64,000 nt of DNA from Lujinxingia vulgaris (GTDB taxonomy: Bacteria; Myxococcota_A; Bradymonadia; Bradymonadales; Bradymonadaceae), in NCBI RefSeq assembly GCF_007997005.1, contig NZ_VOSL01000043.1:139486-203485 (forward strand), in the 5' to 3' direction. The position numbers were made by a program, and so were the translations under genes. Shown here one piece after another: positions 18,088-26,400 of the stretch; within the stretch, counting starts at the first letter, position 1, and each line of letters begins with the position of its first letter. The notes under the pieces are model-generated. The model was given only the letters and a program-made list of their open reading frames with translations, did no database searches and was not told where the DNA came from.

Positions 18088-18810
18088 ATGTCGACCTTAG
18101 CGCGTGTGATCGAGGTGATCTCGGAGGTCTTCGAGATCCCCGCAAAAGAGATTGGCCCCAACGACCGCTTCGCCGAAGATCTGGGCGTGACCAGCCTGGA
18201 TGTGGTCAACCTGGTCTGGCGCGTTGAGGAGGTCTTCGGGCTGGGCGAGCTTCCCGAAGACGCGCTGGAGTCGGTAAGAACCGTCGGCGAGCTGGTGGCG
18301 CTGATCGAGCCGCTTCGCGGCGAGCCGAGTGAGGCGGTGGAGATCGACGACGTGGCGATCGCCGCCGATCACGCCGGTGTCGACTTCAAAGCCGATCTCT
18401 GCGCCTGGCTGCACTCGCAGCAAAAGTCGGTGCGCGATTTAGGCCCCTCCGACAGCGCCTCGGTCGACTATCCGGATTTTGCCGAGCGGGTCGGGCGCGT
18501 GGTCGCGCGCGGGGAGGCGAAGCTGGGGATCCTGATCTGTGGGTCGGGCGTGGGCATGTCCATCGCCGCCAACAAGATCGACGGCATCCGCGCCGTCCTG
18601 GTCACCAACCCGGTGCAGGCCGCCCTCTCCCGCCAGCATAATAACGCCAACGTGTTATGCCTGGGCGCCCGGCTCACAGGCCCCGATATGGCAAAGGCGT
18701 GCATCGAAGCCTTCTTGACCACGCCCTTTGATCCGGGCGATGACGGGCGCCACCGCCGCCGGGTCGCCCGCATCACCGAGCTCGAAGCTCGCGGCGACAC
18801 CGACTCCTGA
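18088..18810 (+). CDS. rpiB: fusion of acyl carrier protein and ribose-5-phosphate isomerase B
   Basis: 240 residues. Residues 1-78 are an acyl-carrier-protein domain: GPNDRFAEDLGVTSLDVVNL with Ser36 in the phosphopantetheine position, where the usual DSL reads TSL. Residues 86-235 are RpiB/LacAB-type isomerase: IAADHAGVDFK (Asp94, His95), the SVDYPDFAERV strand, LGILICGSGVGMSIAANK with catalytic Cys151, and SRQHNNANVLCLGAR. RpiB interconverts ribose-5-P and ribulose-5-P, feeding the riboflavin operon downstream. The two halves share one frame with only a short linker. This fusion is not one I know. An acyl or thioester partner for the ACP half is not visible nearby. nrdR follows after 21 bases. 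Confidence 0.88.
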   Translation: MSTLARVIEVISEVFEIPAKEIGPNDRFAEDLGVTSLDVVNLVWRVEEVFGLGELPEDALESVRTVGELVALIEPLRGEPSEAVEIDDVAIAADHAGVDFKADLCAWLHSQQKSVRDLGPSDSASVDYPDFAERVGRVVARGEAKLGILICGSGVGMSIAANKIDGIRAVLVTNPVQAALSRQHNNANVLCLGARLTGPDMAKACIEAFLTTPFDPGDDGRHRRRVARITELEARGDTDS

Positions 18811-18831
18811 TCCTCTTTTCGCAGACGTGTT

Positions 18832-19344
18832 ATGCGCTGTCCCTTCTGTGGCCACCTCGAAGATCGCGTCGTGGACTCCCGCCAGGCTCGCGGAGGCGCG
18901 GCGATCCGCCGTCGACGCGAATGCCTGCAGTGCGAGCGGCGCTACACCACCTACGAGCAGATCGAGGAGGCCTTCCCGCAGGTCGTCAAACGCGATGAGA
19001 CCCGCGAGGAGTACGACCGTCAGAAGATCGAGCGCGGCCTTCGCCTGGCCTGCAGCAAACGCCCCATCTCGGTGGCGCAGATCGAGGAGGTCGTCGACCG
19101 CTTCGAGGAGCGCATGCTGGAGCTGGGTGCGCGCGAGGTGACCAGCGACTGGATCGGCTCGACGATCACCACCGAGCTGCGCGATCTGGACCCGGTGGCC
19201 TACATTCGATTCGCCAGCGTCTACCGCGCGTTTAATAACATCGACGAGTTTCTCGACGAGCTGCGAGAGCTCGACCGATTTGAACGCGACCGTCACCCCT
19301 CGCCACCCGATGGCGACACCGACGAGCCGGCGACGAAGGACTGA
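18832..19344 (+). CDS. nrdR: transcriptional repressor NrdR
   Basis: 170 residues. The N-terminal zinc ribbon has Cys3, Cys6, Cys31 and Cys34 (MRCPFCGH and CLQCERRYTTYE), followed by an ATP-cone domain (about 49-139) starting VVKRDETREEYDRQKI and ending AYIRFASVYRAF. NrdR senses ATP/dATP and represses ribonucleotide reductase genes. The C-terminal 20 residues are a charged extension. Placement directly before ribD is common in bacteria. Confidence 0.97.
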   Translation: MRCPFCGHLEDRVVDSRQARGGAAIRRRRECLQCERRYTTYEQIEEAFPQVVKRDETREEYDRQKIERGLRLACSKRPISVAQIEEVVDRFEERMLELGAREVTSDWIGSTITTELRDLDPVAYIRFASVYRAFNNIDEFLDELRELDRFERDRHPSPPDGDTDEPATKD

Positions 19345-19350
19345 GATCCC

Positions 19351-20508
19351 ATGGCAGCGTCTTTGCAGAAGCCCACCGATGGCGAGTACATGGCCCAGGC
19401 CATTGAGCTCGCCCGACGTGCCGAAGGTCGCACCCGGCCCAACCCGATGGTCGGGTGTGTGATCGTACGCGATGGCGAGGTGATCGGGCGTGGCTACCAT
19501 GTGCGCGCCGGCGAAGATCACGCCGAGATCGCCGCCATCAAAGACGCCGGCGGCGACGTCGAAGGCGCCGAGCTCTTCGTCAACCTGGAGCCCTGCAGCC
19601 ACTTCAACCGCACCCCGCCCTGCTCCGACGCCATCATCCGCCATAAGATCGCGCGGGTGGTCGTGGGCACCATCGATCCCAACCCGAAGGTCAGCGGGCG
19701 CGGTGTGCGCCGGCTGCGCGACGCGGGCATCGAGGTTGTGGAGGGCGTGCTCGACGCGGAGTCGCGCGCGCTCAACGCGCCCTTCTTCAAACACATCACC
19801 ACGGGCATGCCCTGGACGGTGGCCAAGTGGGCGATGACCCTGGACGGGAAGATCGCGTCAAGCACCGGGGACTCCCGCTGGATCACCGACGAGCCGGCGC
19901 GGGAGCGGGTGCATCAGCTCCGCGACCGCCTCGACGCCATCCTCATCGGCTCCGGCACCCTGCTGGCCGACAACCCTCGCCTGACCTGCCGCATCGAGGG
20001 CGGTCGCGACCCGGTGCGTTTCGTGCTCGACACCTCGTTGCGCTCCACCCCGGACCTTGCGATCTACAACCTCGACGACTCCGACGCGCCCACGATGGTG
20101 CTCTGCGCCGACGACGCCGACCCGACGCGCGCCGAAGCGCTGATGGCTCGTCCCAACGTGGAGGTGATCCACGTGGCGCGCGATGCCTCGGGTGGGCTCG
20201 ATCTCGAGCATGTGCTGCGCACCATCGCCTCCCGCGATCTGCTGAGCGTGCTGGTCGAGGGCGGCGCCACGCTTCACGGCGCGCTCTTTGACCGCGGGCT
20301 TGTCGACTATGCCTACGCCTTTGTGGCCCCGAAGGTCGTGGGCGGAGGCGGACCTTCGCCCCTTGGCGGCCGCGGCTTTGAGCTTATGAACGACGCCGTC
20401 ACCCTGAGCGCCCCGGCACTCGAACGTCTGGGCGACGACCTGCTCCTTCATGGCGAAGTGCCGGCGGAGCGCCGCGCACAGCTCCCTTCGATCTTCGACG
20501 AGGCTTAA
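19351..20508 (+). CDS. ribD: bifunctional pyrimidine deaminase/reductase RibD
   Basis: 385 residues. The N-terminal deaminase (about 14-145) shows the zinc site His57-Ala-Glu59 and PCSHFNRTPPC with Cys82 and Cys91. The C-terminal reductase (about 153-375) has VAKWAMTLDGKIA, a SRWITDEPAR segment and VLVEGGATLHGAL. It performs the second and third steps of riboflavin synthesis, deaminating and then reducing the GTP-derived pyrimidine. It starts 6 bases after nrdR. No FMN riboswitch is visible ahead of it. Confidence 0.97.
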   Translation: MAASLQKPTDGEYMAQAIELARRAEGRTRPNPMVGCVIVRDGEVIGRGYHVRAGEDHAEIAAIKDAGGDVEGAELFVNLEPCSHFNRTPPCSDAIIRHKIARVVVGTIDPNPKVSGRGVRRLRDAGIEVVEGVLDAESRALNAPFFKHITTGMPWTVAKWAMTLDGKIASSTGDSRWITDEPARERVHQLRDRLDAILIGSGTLLADNPRLTCRIEGGRDPVRFVLDTSLRSTPDLAIYNLDDSDAPTMVLCADDADPTRAEALMARPNVEVIHVARDASGGLDLEHVLRTIASRDLLSVLVEGGATLHGALFDRGLVDYAYAFVAPKVVGGGGPSPLGGRGFELMNDAVTLSAPALERLGDDLLLHGEVPAERRAQLPSIFDEA

Positions 20509-20511
20509 ACG

Positions 20512-21150
20512 ATGTTTACCGGATTGGTCGCCGATCTCGGCGAAGTTCGCGCCAAACGCCAGGCTGGCGAGAACTGGGAGCTCACCCTCGCCACGACGTT
20601 TGACTTAAGCACCATCGAGCTGGGCGAATCCATCGCCGTCGACGGGGCGTGTCTGACCGTGACCCGGCTCACCAGCGATGGCTTCTGCGTCGACGCCAGC
20701 CCCGAGACGCTGCGCAAGACCACGCTGGGCGATCGCCGCATCGGCGACAGGGTACACCTGGAGCGCGCGCTGCGGGTTGGCGATCGCCTCGGCGGCCACC
20801 TGGTGCTCGGGCATGTCGATGGCGTGGGGGTCATTCGCAAGCGCAGCAAAGAGAAGAACGCCTGGCTCTTTGAGGTCGAAGCCCCCCCGGAGGTCGCGCC
20901 CTACCTCATCGACAAGGGCTCGGTCTGCGTCGACGGCGTCAGCCTGACGGTCAACTCCGTCGATGGTTCGCGCTTTGGCCTTGCGATCATCCCCTTTACA
21001 TCCGACAAGACCAAGATCACCGACTACACCGTCGGTCAGCGGGTCAACCTGGAGGCCGACGTGCTGGGCAAATATGTCCGAAAGTTCGTCGAGCCCGACG
21101 CCACCGGCGGGTTGAACCTGGAGAAGCTCGCACGTTTCGGATTTCAATGA
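20512..21150 (+). CDS. ribE: riboflavin synthase, alpha chain
   Basis: 212 residues starting MFTGLVADLGEV, the hallmark N-terminus. Two lumazine-binding repeats are present: SIAVDGACLTVTRL with PETLRKTTLG in the first half, and SVCVDGVSLTVNSV with IPFTSDKT in the second. GHVDGVG marks the junction. The enzyme dismutates two 6,7-dimethyl-8-ribityllumazine molecules to riboflavin. It begins 3 bases after ribD. Confidence 0.97.
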   Translation: MFTGLVADLGEVRAKRQAGENWELTLATTFDLSTIELGESIAVDGACLTVTRLTSDGFCVDASPETLRKTTLGDRRIGDRVHLERALRVGDRLGGHLVLGHVDGVGVIRKRSKEKNAWLFEVEAPPEVAPYLIDKGSVCVDGVSLTVNSVDGSRFGLAIIPFTSDKTKITDYTVGQRVNLEADVLGKYVRKFVEPDATGGLNLEKLARFGFQ

Positions 21151-21171
21151 TCCTTTCTGGAGGTAGCGCCG

Positions 21172-22323
21172 ATGTCTGACGCCGCAATCGCTCGGGTAGA
21201 ACGAGCACTCAAAGCCATCGCTAATGGTGAGATGGTGATCCTGCTCGACGCCGAAGAGCGCGAAAATGAAGGGGATCTGGTCATGGCCGCCGACAAGGTC
21301 ACCCCGGAGGCCATCAACTTTATGGCCACCTACGGCCGCGGGCTGATCTGTTTGACGCTGACCCCCGACCAGATCGAGACGCTGGGCATCCCGATGATGG
21401 TCGACAGCAACACCAGCCCCTTTGGCACCGCCTTTACCGTCAGCATTGAGGCGGCCGAGGGTGTGACCACCGGCATCTCGGCGGCCGACCGCGCCCGCAC
21501 CATCGAGGCCGCTGTGGCAGACGGGGCAACCCGCCACGACATCGTGATGCCCGGGCATATCTTCCCGCTGCGCGCCCGCGACGGCGGCGTGCTTGTACGC
21601 ACCGGCCAGACCGAGGGCAGCGTCGACCTGGCTCGCCTGGCCGGCAGCAAGCCCGCCGGCGTGATCTGCGAGATCATGAACCCCGACGGCACCATGGCGC
21701 GCTTAAGCGACCTGGAGCGCTTTGCCGAAGAGCACAACATGGTGCTCCTCTCGGTCAGCGACATCATCACCTACCGGCTGCAGCGCGAGTCGCTGCTCGA
21801 AGTCGTCGAAGAGACCGAGCTCCCCACCGAGTTTCCCGGCGACTGGAAGGTGCGCGTCTACCGCAGCCGCGTCGATGACGCCGAACACCTCTGCTTTATC
21901 TGCGGCACCCCCGACGCCCAGACCCCCACCCCGGTGCGGGTGCAGCCCCGCGTCGACGGCTTCGACATCTTTTTGAAAGACGAGAGCGAGAGCGCCTCCT
22001 TGCTCGGCGACTGCATGCAGGCCATCGGTGAAGCCGGCACCGGCGTGATTGTCTATCTGGACAAGCCCGCCACCCGCGCCTCCGATCTGGTGCGTCGCTA
22101 CGTGCACAAAGCCACCGAAGAGCTCAGCGAAGCCGAGAAGGCCCGCCAGGTGAATCAGCCGCGCCAGATCTTGCGCTCGCTGGGCATCGGCGCCCAGATC
22201 CTGCGCGACGCCGGTTGCGGCAAGGTCGAAGTGATGACCAACCGCCCCAAGACCATCGTCGGCTCCGACGGCTTCGGCATCGAGATCGTCAACCAGATCC
22301 CCATCCCCGCCCGCTCCCGCTGA
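21172..22323 (+). CDS. ribB: 3,4-dihydroxy-2-butanone 4-phosphate synthase with degenerate GTP cyclohydrolase II half
   Basis: 383 residues, the length of a RibBA fusion. The N-terminal DHBP synthase (1-205) is intact: DAEERENEGDLVMAADKV acidic loop, TYGRGLICLTLT, RTGQTEGSVDLARL, and CEIMNPDGTMARL. The C-terminal half (about 215-383) aligns with GTP cyclohydrolase II in length and end region but lacks its zinc-binding Cys cluster (the segment reads VRVQPRVDGFDIFL) and its GRGIGL-type phosphate loop (reads VYLDKPATRAS). It is therefore probably RibB with a non-catalytic RibA-like domain, the RibBX type. A separate GTP cyclohydrolase must be encoded elsewhere. It has a GGAGG ribosome site 21 bases after ribE. 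Confidence 0.93.
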   Translation: MSDAAIARVERALKAIANGEMVILLDAEERENEGDLVMAADKVTPEAINFMATYGRGLICLTLTPDQIETLGIPMMVDSNTSPFGTAFTVSIEAAEGVTTGISAADRARTIEAAVADGATRHDIVMPGHIFPLRARDGGVLVRTGQTEGSVDLARLAGSKPAGVICEIMNPDGTMARLSDLERFAEEHNMVLLSVSDIITYRLQRESLLEVVEETELPTEFPGDWKVRVYRSRVDDAEHLCFICGTPDAQTPTPVRVQPRVDGFDIFLKDESESASLLGDCMQAIGEAGTGVIVYLDKPATRASDLVRRYVHKATEELSEAEKARQVNQPRQILRSLGIGAQILRDAGCGKVEVMTNRPKTIVGSDGFGIEIVNQIPIPARSR

Positions 22324-22361
22324 TCGCGGGCTAAGCGGTTGAATTTAAAAAGGATTATGTT

Positions 22362-22832
22362 ATGACCAACACCATCGAAGGTGGCTTTCACGGCCAGGGC
22401 AAGCGTTTTGCGATCGTCTCCTCGCGCTGGAACTCCTTCTTCTCGGAGCAACTTCTCAGCGGCGCGATCGACACGCTTGTGCGCCACGGCGTCGACAAAG
22501 ACGACATCACCGTGGTGCGCTGCCCGGGATGCTTTGAGCTGCCGATGACCGCCGCGCGCGTCAAACGCACGCTGAAGGTCGACGCGATCATCTGCTTAGG
22601 AGTGCTCATTCGCGGCTCTACACCGCACTTCGACTACATCGCTGCGGAAGCCACCAAGGGCATCGGACAGCTGGCGATGGATGGCGAGGTGCCGCTGAGC
22701 TTCGGTGTGATCACCTGCGACTCGCTCGACCAGGCCGTGGAGCGCAGCGGCTCCAAAGTTGGTAACAAGGGTGTCGAGGCCGCTATGGCCGCCCTGGAGA
22801 TGGTCAACCTCTACGACGCGCTCTCAGGCTAA
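22362..22832 (+). CDS. ribH: 6,7-dimethyl-8-ribityllumazine synthase
   Basis: 156 residues, full length. Conserved features are FAIVSSRWN at the N-terminus, CPGCFELPM, ICLGVLIRGSTPHFDYI with catalytic His89, FGVITCDSLDQAVERSG and NKGVEAAMAAL. It condenses the RibB and RibD products to lumazine, and the family assembles as pentamers or icosahedral shells. It is followed 13 bases later by nusB, the usual neighbour. Confidence 0.97.
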   Translation: MTNTIEGGFHGQGKRFAIVSSRWNSFFSEQLLSGAIDTLVRHGVDKDDITVVRCPGCFELPMTAARVKRTLKVDAIICLGVLIRGSTPHFDYIAAEATKGIGQLAMDGEVPLSFGVITCDSLDQAVERSGSKVGNKGVEAAMAALEMVNLYDALSG

Positions 22833-22845
22833 ACGAGATTTTCCC

Positions 22846-23295
22846 ATGATCGACAAGCAACGACGCGCGCGCCGAGCGGCGCTGCGCACCCTCTACGCGA
22901 TCGACGTCTCGGGCTACGAGGCCCGGCACGCGCTGGAGACCATTCGCGCCACCCTGGCCGAGCCCGACGATCACCCGGCCCGTTACTGGGATCTGGTGGT
23001 CGCGCGGGTGCACGCGGTGATCGACAACCTGGCCGGCATCGATGAGGAGATTCGAATCCTCAGCCCGCGCTGGCGCATCGAACGCATGGCCGCGGTCGAC
23101 CGCAACCTGCTTCGCCTGGGAGTCAGCGAGCTCCTGGAAGGAGAGACGGCGCCGCTGGTGGTGATCAACGCCTGTGTGGAGCTCGCCAAAGAGTTTGGCG
23201 ATAAGGGTACCCCGGGCTTCATCAACGGACTCCTCGACCAGCTATGTCAGAACCGAAACATCACCATCGCCGCCCCCGACGAAGAAGAGGGCTGA
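22846..23295 (+). CDS. nusB: transcription antitermination factor NusB
   Basis: 149 residues from the ATG at 22846. The all-helical NusB fold is recognised by the N-terminal RRARRAALRTLYAIDVSG, LSPRWRIERMAAVDRNLLRL, and AVELAKEFGDKGTPGFINGLLD-type ending (here CVELAKEFGDKGTPGF). It binds boxA RNA with NusE for rRNA antitermination. The next gene starts inside its last 52 bases. Confidence 0.96.
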   Translation: MIDKQRRARRAALRTLYAIDVSGYEARHALETIRATLAEPDDHPARYWDLVVARVHAVIDNLAGIDEEIRILSPRWRIERMAAVDRNLLRLGVSELLEGETAPLVVINACVELAKEFGDKGTPGFINGLLDQLCQNRNITIAAPDEEEG

Positions 23296-24302
23296 TCGTG
23301 GGTCTGGCCGGCGCCCTGCTGCTTTTAAGCGGGTGCATGCGCCAGCCCCCCGAGCCCAACCGCTTCGTGCCGGGCGATGCGCTCTACGAGCAGTACACCA
23401 CCCGCGGAAAACGCCTGATCTTTGACGGCCCCGAGGGCGCGCTCATGAAGGTGAGGCTGCGCTCAAAGCAGGTGCGTATCTACGACAGCGCGCTGCGCCC
23501 GGTGGGGCGAGTGCGTTTCGGTGAGGGCGATCAGGTGCGCGCCTCGACCTTCGGTGGCGAGGAGGCTCAGAGCGGGTGGGTCAGCGACGACGTCGCCGAA
23601 CTCCCTGGCCACTGGCGGGTTGAGCGTGCCGACGAGCGCTGGGCGATCTTCGACGCCCAGGGCCAACTTCTGGGACTTCTCGAACCTCCGGCGCCTCGGG
23701 AGGGCGGCGACGCGCAGTTGCCGAAAGAAGCCCGCAACACCGCGTTGCCCGACGAACTCAGCGCCGACGACCATGTCCTCTACGCCGCGCTGACCTCACC
23801 GGGCGCCGCAGCGGCGCGCCCCGACGTGATGGCCAATAAGAGCGTCGCCCCGGCCCGCACCGACGTGGCGCTCGAAGATGGCGAGGCGGTCGTCGAGGCC
23901 AGCCACGCCGAGGCCACGGCTCGCAGCCTGGCGCACACCGTGACCACGGGCCACGACGACGCAGGCGTGTCGCGCGATGACGCGAGTTCCGAGCCGACCT
24001 CGGCTCAGACGCAGCGCCACACCTCGTCCCCGGAACGCGCTCCGACCCGCGGCTGGTCGCTGGCCCGCGACTACCGCGATCCTTCGCCGCTGACGATCGA
24101 TCGCAGTGAGACTCAGCCCCGGGCCCTGGCCGAAAAGAGCGAGGTGCTCGTAGCCCCCGCGGCGGCCGCCGCATGGAGCGATGCGGCCCTGCTCGCGCTC
24201 ACGATCGAAGCGCTCCCTCCCCTCGCGCGCCAGGCCCTCGCAAGCTGGGTGGATCGCAACCTCGTCGGGTCGACATCGCCTGCCGGCGCCCCGCAGCCAT
24301 GA
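23244..24302 (+). CDS. lipoprotein of unknown function overlapping nusB
   Basis: 352 residues. The start at 23244 gives a strongly basic n-region (HHHRRPRRRRG), a hydrophobic core and the lipobox LLSGC near residue 31. A GTG at 23298 would delete the basic region, so the overlapping start is preferred. The folded N-terminal half (about 45-150) looks like a small beta domain with repeated G-R-V and D-A-Q-G phrases. Residues 170-310 are Ala/Asp/Ser-rich and probably disordered. The end has one possible helix (SDAALLALTIEALPPLARQA). No family is recognised. Its stop overlaps the next start (ATGA). Confidence 0.7.
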   Translation: MSEPKHHHRRPRRRRGLIVGLAGALLLLSGCMRQPPEPNRFVPGDALYEQYTTRGKRLIFDGPEGALMKVRLRSKQVRIYDSALRPVGRVRFGEGDQVRASTFGGEEAQSGWVSDDVAELPGHWRVERADERWAIFDAQGQLLGLLEPPAPREGGDAQLPKEARNTALPDELSADDHVLYAALTSPGAAAARPDVMANKSVAPARTDVALEDGEAVVEASHAEATARSLAHTVTTGHDDAGVSRDDASSEPTSAQTQRHTSSPERAPTRGWSLARDYRDPSPLTIDRSETQPRALAEKSEVLVAPAAAAAWSDAALLALTIEALPPLARQALASWVDRNLVGSTSPAGAPQP

Positions 24303-25009
24303 ACCCGACGCCCCTCACGCTGACCTGGTACGGACACGCCTGCTTCGGGCTCCGCGCCGGTGATCACAGCCTGCTCATCGATCCCTACCGCCCGGGAGGT
24401 TTTGGCGGGAAGATGGCCCTGCCTCCCATCGACGACACCTTCGACGCGGTCGTCGTCACCCACGAGCACGACGATCACGCCGCGCTCGACGCCCTCATCC
24501 ACCCGGCTCCCCGCATAGAGACCGGCCAGCTCGGCCCCTTCACCATCGCCCGGACCCGGGTCTTTCACGACGAGTACGGCGGCCGACGGCGCGGCGGCAC
24601 GACCGACATCCTCAGCGTGGAGGTGTCCGGCAGGCGCCTCGTTCACCTGGGAGACGTTGGCCACAGCCCTCGCCAGGGAGACCTCGACGCACTGCGCGCA
24701 GCAAGGCGCATCGACCTCCTCATCGTGCCGGTGGGCGGCTACTTCACCATCGGAAGCGCCCAGGCCTGGGAGTGGTGCCGCGCGCTCAGCCCGCGGGTGG
24801 TCGTGCCCACCCACGCGGCCGACCCTCGCGTCGACTTAAACCTTCGCCCCATCGCTCATTTTCTGGCCAGCTCACCCCTGCCCGTCGAAGAGGTCGGGAG
24901 GAGCGTTGAATGTGGTGAGGCACTGCTTAGTTTTAGGAACAGGGTGATCGTGATGGGTACGTCGGCCCATAGAAGCCACGCACTCACCCCGAGACACCCG
25001 GCGGCATAG
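24299..25009 (+). CDS. metallo-beta-lactamase-fold hydrolase (UlaG-like)
   Basis: 236 residues. It begins LTLTWYGHACFGL and carries LLIDPY, the metal motif THEHDDHAAL (HxHxDH), HLGDVGHSP with a further Asp/His, and VPTHAADPRVD. This is the pattern of small MBL-fold proteins such as UlaG-like hydrolases. The substrate cannot be deduced. The ATG overlaps the stop of the lipoprotein gene, so it closes the rib-nusB transcription unit. Confidence 0.85.
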   Translation: MNPTPLTLTWYGHACFGLRAGDHSLLIDPYRPGGFGGKMALPPIDDTFDAVVVTHEHDDHAALDALIHPAPRIETGQLGPFTIARTRVFHDEYGGRRRGGTTDILSVEVSGRRLVHLGDVGHSPRQGDLDALRAARRIDLLIVPVGGYFTIGSAQAWEWCRALSPRVVVPTHAADPRVDLNLRPIAHFLASSPLPVEEVGRSVECGEALLSFRNRVIVMGTSAHRSHALTPRHPAA

Positions 25010-25138
25010 TCTATGCATGCTCGCAGCCTGGCTTGTTGGGAACAATTCGCCTCGCTACGATGGTTCTAAGAGTGAGCGCGCAGGCTTCCCGGCCCGTTTC
25101 GTTCACTGGTGATGTGGTAACCAAGAGGGTGGCGCCCC

Positions 25139-26221
25139 ATGGAAGTGCAGCGATTTGAACAAGCCATTTTGAAGATGGCCTTTGAGACCGACGCCCGGAT
25201 CACGACCGCCTCGGTCGCCTACTACCTCGGGATCCCTTCGAGGGAGGCCAATCGCCTGCTCAATCAACTTCTCGAAGAGGGGGTGCTCGAGCTCGACAGC
25301 GACGCCGACGGTAACCTCTACTACCAGGTGCCCAACGGCCAGAACCTGCACGCGCCGCCGCCTCGCCAGCAGACCGACCCGAGCTGGCAGGAGCTGGAGG
25401 CGGCCGCCGATATCGCCGCGGGCCGCACGCCGGCCCAGAATCCGGCCCCCACGCCGAGCTCTGCTGCGTCGCCCTCACAGCCGGCGCCGACGCCCGTCGA
25501 TCCGGCGCGCTCCCCCTTCGGCGCAACCCTCGATGACGCCGCCGAAGCTCCGGCTTTTTCACCACGGCAGCATTCCGATGCGCCGCTGCAGCGCTACCCC
25601 GAGGCCGGGCGTTCCCCCGCAGAACGCGCACAACCCGACTTCGCGCCGCCTCCCGGCACCTCCCGCGAAGCCTGGCTGGACTATGGCGTGGTCTCTTCGC
25701 GTCGCGACCGCCCCACCCTCTCGCACCGCGAGGGCTATGATGGCGGCCTGCGCTCGCCCGAGCGCTTCTCGACCACCGCCACCGCCGGCTGCGACACCAA
25801 CTCGGTGATCGTCGACGCTGCCGCCAGCTGTGAGCCCAAACCGCTCGCCAACCAGCGCGCCACCGTCGTCTCCTGCACCGGCTATGAGGCGACCTCCTAC
25901 GCTCAACCCGAGAGCTCGCCCTTCGGCTTTGCTGTCCCGCGCCCCTCCACCGCCCTGGCCCCGGCCGGCGGCGGCGAGCTCGCGCTCAGCCAGGCCAATG
26001 CCCTCGATCAGCCCGAGCATCAACCGGGTATGGCGCTCTTGCTCAGTCTGATCCTCTGCGGCACCGGCCAGATCTACAATGGCGAGGTCAGCAAAGGCAT
26101 CATCATGATGGTGCTCTGCATCCTCCTGTGGCTGGTGCTCCTGGGCTGGGTCGTGCACATCTGGTCGATCGTCGACGCGGTCGTTGTCGCCGAGCGCATC
26201 AACCGCCAGTCCTCTCCCTGA
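25139..26221 (+). CDS. winged-helix plus TM2-domain membrane protein
   Basis: 360 residues. The N-terminus (1-65) is winged-helix-like: TTASVAYYLGIPSREANRLL then LLEEGVLELDSDADGNLYYQ. A long Pro/Ala-rich linker (about 75-290) follows. The C-terminal 60 residues form a TM2 domain: a first helix ending in GTGQIYNGEVSKGI and a second (VLCILLWLVLLGWVVHIWS) ending in DAVVVAERIN. The winged helix would face the cytoplasm. Gene regulation at the membrane or protein scaffolding are both possible. It is just ahead of the motor-like operon but separated by a hairpin and 179 bases. Confidence 0.8.
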   Translation: MEVQRFEQAILKMAFETDARITTASVAYYLGIPSREANRLLNQLLEEGVLELDSDADGNLYYQVPNGQNLHAPPPRQQTDPSWQELEAAADIAAGRTPAQNPAPTPSSAASPSQPAPTPVDPARSPFGATLDDAAEAPAFSPRQHSDAPLQRYPEAGRSPAERAQPDFAPPPGTSREAWLDYGVVSSRRDRPTLSHREGYDGGLRSPERFSTTATAGCDTNSVIVDAAASCEPKPLANQRATVVSCTGYEATSYAQPESSPFGFAVPRPSTALAPAGGGELALSQANALDQPEHQPGMALLLSLILCGTGQIYNGEVSKGIIMMVLCILLWLVLLGWVVHIWSIVDAVVVAERINRQSSP

Positions 26222-26246
26222 ACACCCGGAAGTCCCCTGAAATCAG

Positions 26247-26270
26247 GCCGCCGCGTCCCTGCGCGGCGGC
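26247..26270 (+). terminator. GC hairpin, possible terminator
   Basis: Perfect 9-bp stem GCCGCCGCG with a 6-base loop, starting 26 bases after the TM2-domain gene. No T-tract follows, so it could also be only a stabilising hairpin. Confidence 0.4.
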
Positions 26271-26400
26271 TGGAGCTTTGCCTGCCTTTCGGCTAGGGTG
26301 CCTCCCGATGTGACATCGTCTCGGAGCCCCTATTTCCGCGCTGGCATAAGCCTTGCTGAGCCCGAGACCGTCCCTTTTTCTGTTCGGTCGGAGCTCGCGC

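Noticed and set aside
19330..19352. FMN riboswitch ahead of ribD
   Set aside because: Only 6 bases separate nrdR and ribD, and no RFN-like sequence is seen upstream in the run.
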